Of a DNA stretch of 64,000 nt, positions 61,728 to 64,000 are shown one piece after another. The stretch is taken from the NCBI GenBank assembly GCA_905214105.1, contig CAJMKK010000001.1, forward strand, positions 248,001-312,000, written 5' to 3'. The stretch is from an uncultured bacterium (lineage in GTDB: Bacteria; Actinomycetota; Coriobacteriia; Coriobacteriales; Coriobacteriaceae). Position numbers and translations under genes: made by a program. Positions within the stretch are counted from its first letter, which is position 1. Every line of letters begins with the position of its first letter. The notes beneath the pieces are model-generated. The model was not told the DNA's origin and made no database searches. It saw nothing but the letters and a program-made list of their open reading frames with translations.

Positions 61728-62522
61728 TTAGCTCAGCAGCATGCGGTCGTTGGCGAGCTCGCCGCCCGAGACCTCCTCGAACTTCTGCAGCAGGTCGGCG
61801 ACGGTGAGCGACTTCTTCTCATCGCCCGCCACGTCGTAGATTACGTGGCCCTCGTGCATCATGATCAGGCGATTGCCCAGACGGATGGCGTCATTCATGT
61901 TATGCGTGACCATGAGCGTGGTCAGGTGGTGCTCGTCGACGATCTCTTCGGTCAGATTGAGCACCTTAGAGGCCGTCTTGGGGTCGAGCGCCGCGGTGTG
62001 CTCGTCGAGCAGCAGCAGGCGCGGCTTGGTGAGCGTGGCCATGAGCAGGGTGAGTGCCTGGCGTTGACCGCCCGAAAGCAGGCCGACCTTGGCGTTGAGG
62101 CGCGTGTCCAGACCGAGGTCCAGGCGCTTGAGCAGCTCAACGTACTCGTCCTTCTCGGCCTTGGTGACGCCCCACGAAAGACCGCGACGCTGGCCGCGGC
62201 GCTTGGCGAGGGCCAGGTTCTCGGCGATCTGCATGTCGGCTGCGGTGCCGCGCATGGGGTCCTGGAACACGCGGCCCAGGTACTTGGCACGCTGCGACTC
62301 GCTCAGGCGCGAGATATCAGTGCCGTCAAGCTCGATAACGCCCGAATCGAGCGGATACACGCCGGCGATCATGTTGAGCAGCGTGGACTTGCCGGCGCCG
62401 TTGCCGCCGATCACGGTTACAAAGTCGCCGTCGTTAAGGGTGAGGTCGACACCGGTAAGAGCGCGCTTCTCGGTGACGGTGCCCTTGTTAAAGGTCTTTT
62501 TGACGTGCGAGAGCTTAAGCAT
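61728..62522 (-). CDS. ABC transporter ATP-binding protein (TrpXYZ-type)
   Basis: This 264-residue ATPase has Walker A VIGGNGAGKSTLLN, Q-loop VFQDPMRGT, signature LLSGGQRQALTLLMA, Walker B LLLLDEHTAALDP and the switch histidine in MVTHNM. Glutamate-histidine in Walker B (DEHTAALD) is typical of this import subfamily. ATG 62522 overlaps the permease stop by 8 bp and follows GAGGCAG; an ATG at 62531 is too close to its ribosome binding site. Confidence 0.93.
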   Translation of the reverse strand: MLKLSHVKKTFNKGTVTEKRALTGVDLTLNDGDFVTVIGGNGAGKSTLLNMIAGVYPLDSGVIELDGTDISRLSESQRAKYLGRVFQDPMRGTAADMQIAENLALAKRRGQRRGLSWGVTKAEKDEYVELLKRLDLGLDTRLNAKVGLLSGGQRQALTLLMATLTKPRLLLLDEHTAALDPKTASKVLNLTEEIVDEHHLTTLMVTHNMNDAIRLGNRLIMMHEGHVIYDVAGDEKKSLTVADLLQKFEEVSGGELANDRMLLS

Positions 62523-63438
62523 CTGCCTCATCTCCCTTCGTGTAGGAGCTGCGGAGCTTATAGCGCTCCCAAACCACGGGCACGCACAGGGCCACGGCGA
62601 CGATCACGGCGGAGAGCAGCTTCATGTCGTTGGCGTCCATGCCCAACTGCAGCACGATGGCGCGGATAAGGAAGTACACCACGGAGCCAAAGACGGCGGA
62701 GGCAAGACGGACGCTAAACTGCGTGAGACCGCCGGGCAACAGGCGGCCGAGCACCTCGCCGATAACAATGGCGGCAAGACCGATAACGATGGCGCCGGTG
62801 CCCATGCCAATGTCGGCATACTTCTGGCTCTGGCAGATGAGTGCGCCCGAAAGGCCGATGAGGGCGTTGGAGAGCACGAGGGCGATCATCTTGGTGGAGT
62901 TGGTGTTGACGCCCAGGGCGCGGATCATGTACTCGTTGTTGCCGGTGGCGCGCAGTGCCGAGCCGATCTCGGTGCCAAAGAACCAATACAGGATGGCAAC
63001 GATAGCCACGGCGAGCAAAATACCCAGGATGATGGCGACGGTGGACTGCGGCAGACCGGTCATATTGCTGACGGCCGAGAACACGGTGCCCTTGGCAAGA
63101 ATGGGCGTATTGGATTTGCCCATGATGCGCAGGTTGATGGACCACAGACTGATCTGGGTGAGGATTCCGGCGAGGATTGCGGGAATCTCAAAGACGGTGG
63201 TCAGAATGCCCGTGACGGCGCCCGCGATGGCGCCGGCGCACATGCCGGCCAGCACGGCGAGCAGCGGGTCGACGTTGTTATTGACGATGAGCACAGCGCA
63301 GACGCAGCCGCCGAGGGCAAAGCTGCCGTCGCAGGTCATATCGGGAATGTCGAGCAGGCGGAACGTGATAAACACGCCAAGCACCATAATGCCCCAGAGG
63401 ACGCCCTGCGAAACGGCGCCCTGCAATGCAATGAGCAT
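62515..63438 (-). CDS. ABC transporter permease (branched-chain/BPD_transp_2 type)
   Basis: This 307-residue membrane protein has eight to nine helices. FRLLDIPDMTCDGSFALGG near the N-terminus and ALRATGNNEYMIRALGVNT, the coupling-helix region that contacts the ATPase, identify the permease paired with PF04392-type binding proteins (TrpY-like). The neighbours support an amino-acid or aromatic-compound importer; tryptophan is only a family-based guess. ATG 63438 has TAGGAGG upstream. Confidence 0.92.
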   Translation of the reverse strand: MLIALQGAVSQGVLWGIMVLGVFITFRLLDIPDMTCDGSFALGGCVCAVLIVNNNVDPLLAVLAGMCAGAIAGAVTGILTTVFEIPAILAGILTQISLWSINLRIMGKSNTPILAKGTVFSAVSNMTGLPQSTVAIILGILLAVAIVAILYWFFGTEIGSALRATGNNEYMIRALGVNTNSTKMIALVLSNALIGLSGALICQSQKYADIGMGTGAIVIGLAAIVIGEVLGRLLPGGLTQFSVRLASAVFGSVVYFLIRAIVLQLGMDANDMKLLSAVIVAVALCVPVVWERYKLRSSYTKGDEADA

Positions 63439-63542
63439 GCTTCATACCTCCTAGGATAGGGTGGACACGTGAGTCACCATGATAACGGTAACAATGTATA
63501 GAAGAGCTGCGGACGGATGTTTTGTCTCATCCGAAACAAGCA

Positions 63543-63571
63543 GGGCGAACGCCGGTCTTTAGCGTTCGCCC
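63543..63571. repeat. Hairpin between the binding-protein and permease genes
   Basis: GGGCGAACGC pairs with GCGTTCGCCC in the 204-bp gap. It may give differential expression of the binding protein, as in many importer operons (inference). Its sequence resembles the terminator at 1277-1315. Confidence 0.65.
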
Positions 63572-63642
63572 CAAGGACTCAGATATTGAATAACGCGGCT
63601 GTGGCGCGCGTGCGGGCCCTAGACGCGTTACCGCGCATGGCG

Positions 63643-64000
63643 CTACTCGTCCAGAGCGGAAAGGTCGATGCCCAGAGCCTCGGCCATCTCGTCGTTCTTG
63701 ACGACGACCAGGTCCTTGCTCGAGAGATGCTTGATTGGCATATCCTCGGGCTTGGCCTCGCCCTTCAGGATCTTAACGGCCATCTCGCCCGCGGCGTAGC
63801 CCAGGTCCTCATAGTTGATGGAGAGGGTGAACAGGCCGCCGGCCTTACACATACCCTCCTCGCCAGTCACGAAGGGGAGCTTGTTCTCCTTGCAGATCTG
63901 GCCGACCTGCGAGGCACCCGCGGCGATGGTGTTGTCGGTGGGGGAGTACAGCGCATCGACCTTGCCCACGGCAGACTCGACGACGGACTGAATCTCGTTG
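63643..64000 (-). CDS. ABC transporter substrate-binding protein (PF04392/TrpX type), partial
   Basis: Only the C-terminal 118 or so residues are in the window; the frame is open to the edge. SAVGKVDALYSPTDNTIAAG, FVTGEEGMCKAGGLFTLSIN and YEDLGYAAGEMAVKILKGEA match the second lobe of this periplasmic-binding family. As the promoter-proximal gene it precedes the permease and ATPase. The signal peptide and lipobox lie outside the window. Confidence 0.92.
   Translation of the reverse strand, partial: NEIQSVVESAVGKVDALYSPTDNTIAAGASQVGQICKENKLPFVTGEEGMCKAGGLFTLSINYEDLGYAAGEMAVKILKGEAKPEDMPIKHLSSKDLVVVKNDEMAEALGIDLSALDE

Overview
This window looks like chromosomal DNA of a high-GC, Gram-positive gut actinobacterium of the class Coriobacteriia, most likely Collinsella. 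That is inferred from codon bias, dense GC-rich coding, the tRNA-tuf-rpmG-tRNA-secE-nusG-rplKA order, and gene neighbourhoods mixing Bacillus-like (disA-ispD-ispF-cysS-rlmB-yacP, veg-ispE) and actinobacterial features. No rRNA operon, CRISPR array, prophage or intact transposase gene is visible. About fifty protein genes and seven tRNA genes are supported.

Layout. 1-4.7 kb: two small membrane proteins, then a divergent pair of amidohydrolases. 4.7-7.75 kb: groES-groEL, with a long palindrome on each side and a repeat-rich intergenic region before it. 7.9-12.4 kb: an FMN riboswitch, the riboflavin S-component RibU, a fused double ECF ATPase, EcfT, and two FMN-type split-barrel proteins. 12.5-17.6 kb: paired ARG boxes and argC-argJ-argB-argD. 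17.6-18.4 kb: a MITE-like element and a 184-bp tandem repeat built on the 3' end of tRNA-Val. 18.5-30.6 kb: housekeeping genes asnB, murE-like, HAD phosphatase, murI, rph, rdgB, dtd, veg, ispE, tRNA-Pro, tatA, greA and a lysS with an extra tRNA-binding domain. 30.9-38.1 kb: ThrE-type exporter, DUF2798 protein, clpC, pepD. 38.2-40.0 kb: a hipBA toxin-antitoxin pair with three evenly spaced operators. 40-46.4 kb: mntP, then disA-ispD-ispF-cysS-rlmB-yacP. 46.4-51.1 kb: tRNA-Thr, several inverted repeats, and a PTS/6-phospho-beta-glycosidase/RpiR locus bounded by near-identical 30-bp direct repeats. 51.3-55.9 kb: tRNA-Tyr/Thr/Met, tuf, rpmG, tRNA-Trp, secE, nusG, rplK, rplA. 55.9-64 kb: a metallophosphoesterase plus ParB-like/BMP fusion operon, an MscS channel, a cell-wall 5'-nucleotidase, and an ABC importer of the TrpXYZ type that runs off the end.

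How the genes work together. The ECF set forms a complete riboflavin importer shut off by FMN, next to likely flavoproteins. The arg genes form the cyclic acetyl-ornithine pathway under an ArgR-like site. ispE, ispD and ispF supply three steps of the MEP isoprenoid pathway. The PTS and GH1 genes take up and cleave a beta-glycoside under a divergent RpiR regulator.

The most unusual signals are non-coding. A family of hairpins carrying a GGGAC core repeatedly starts at or within 0-3 nt of stop codons. Other candidates are the 184-bp tRNA-derived tandem repeat, several long palindromes, and the 27-bp-phased hip operators. The most interesting protein-level candidate is the two-gene operon of a cytoplasmic ParB-like/BMP fusion and a metallophosphoesterase lacking the usual first-motif histidine.
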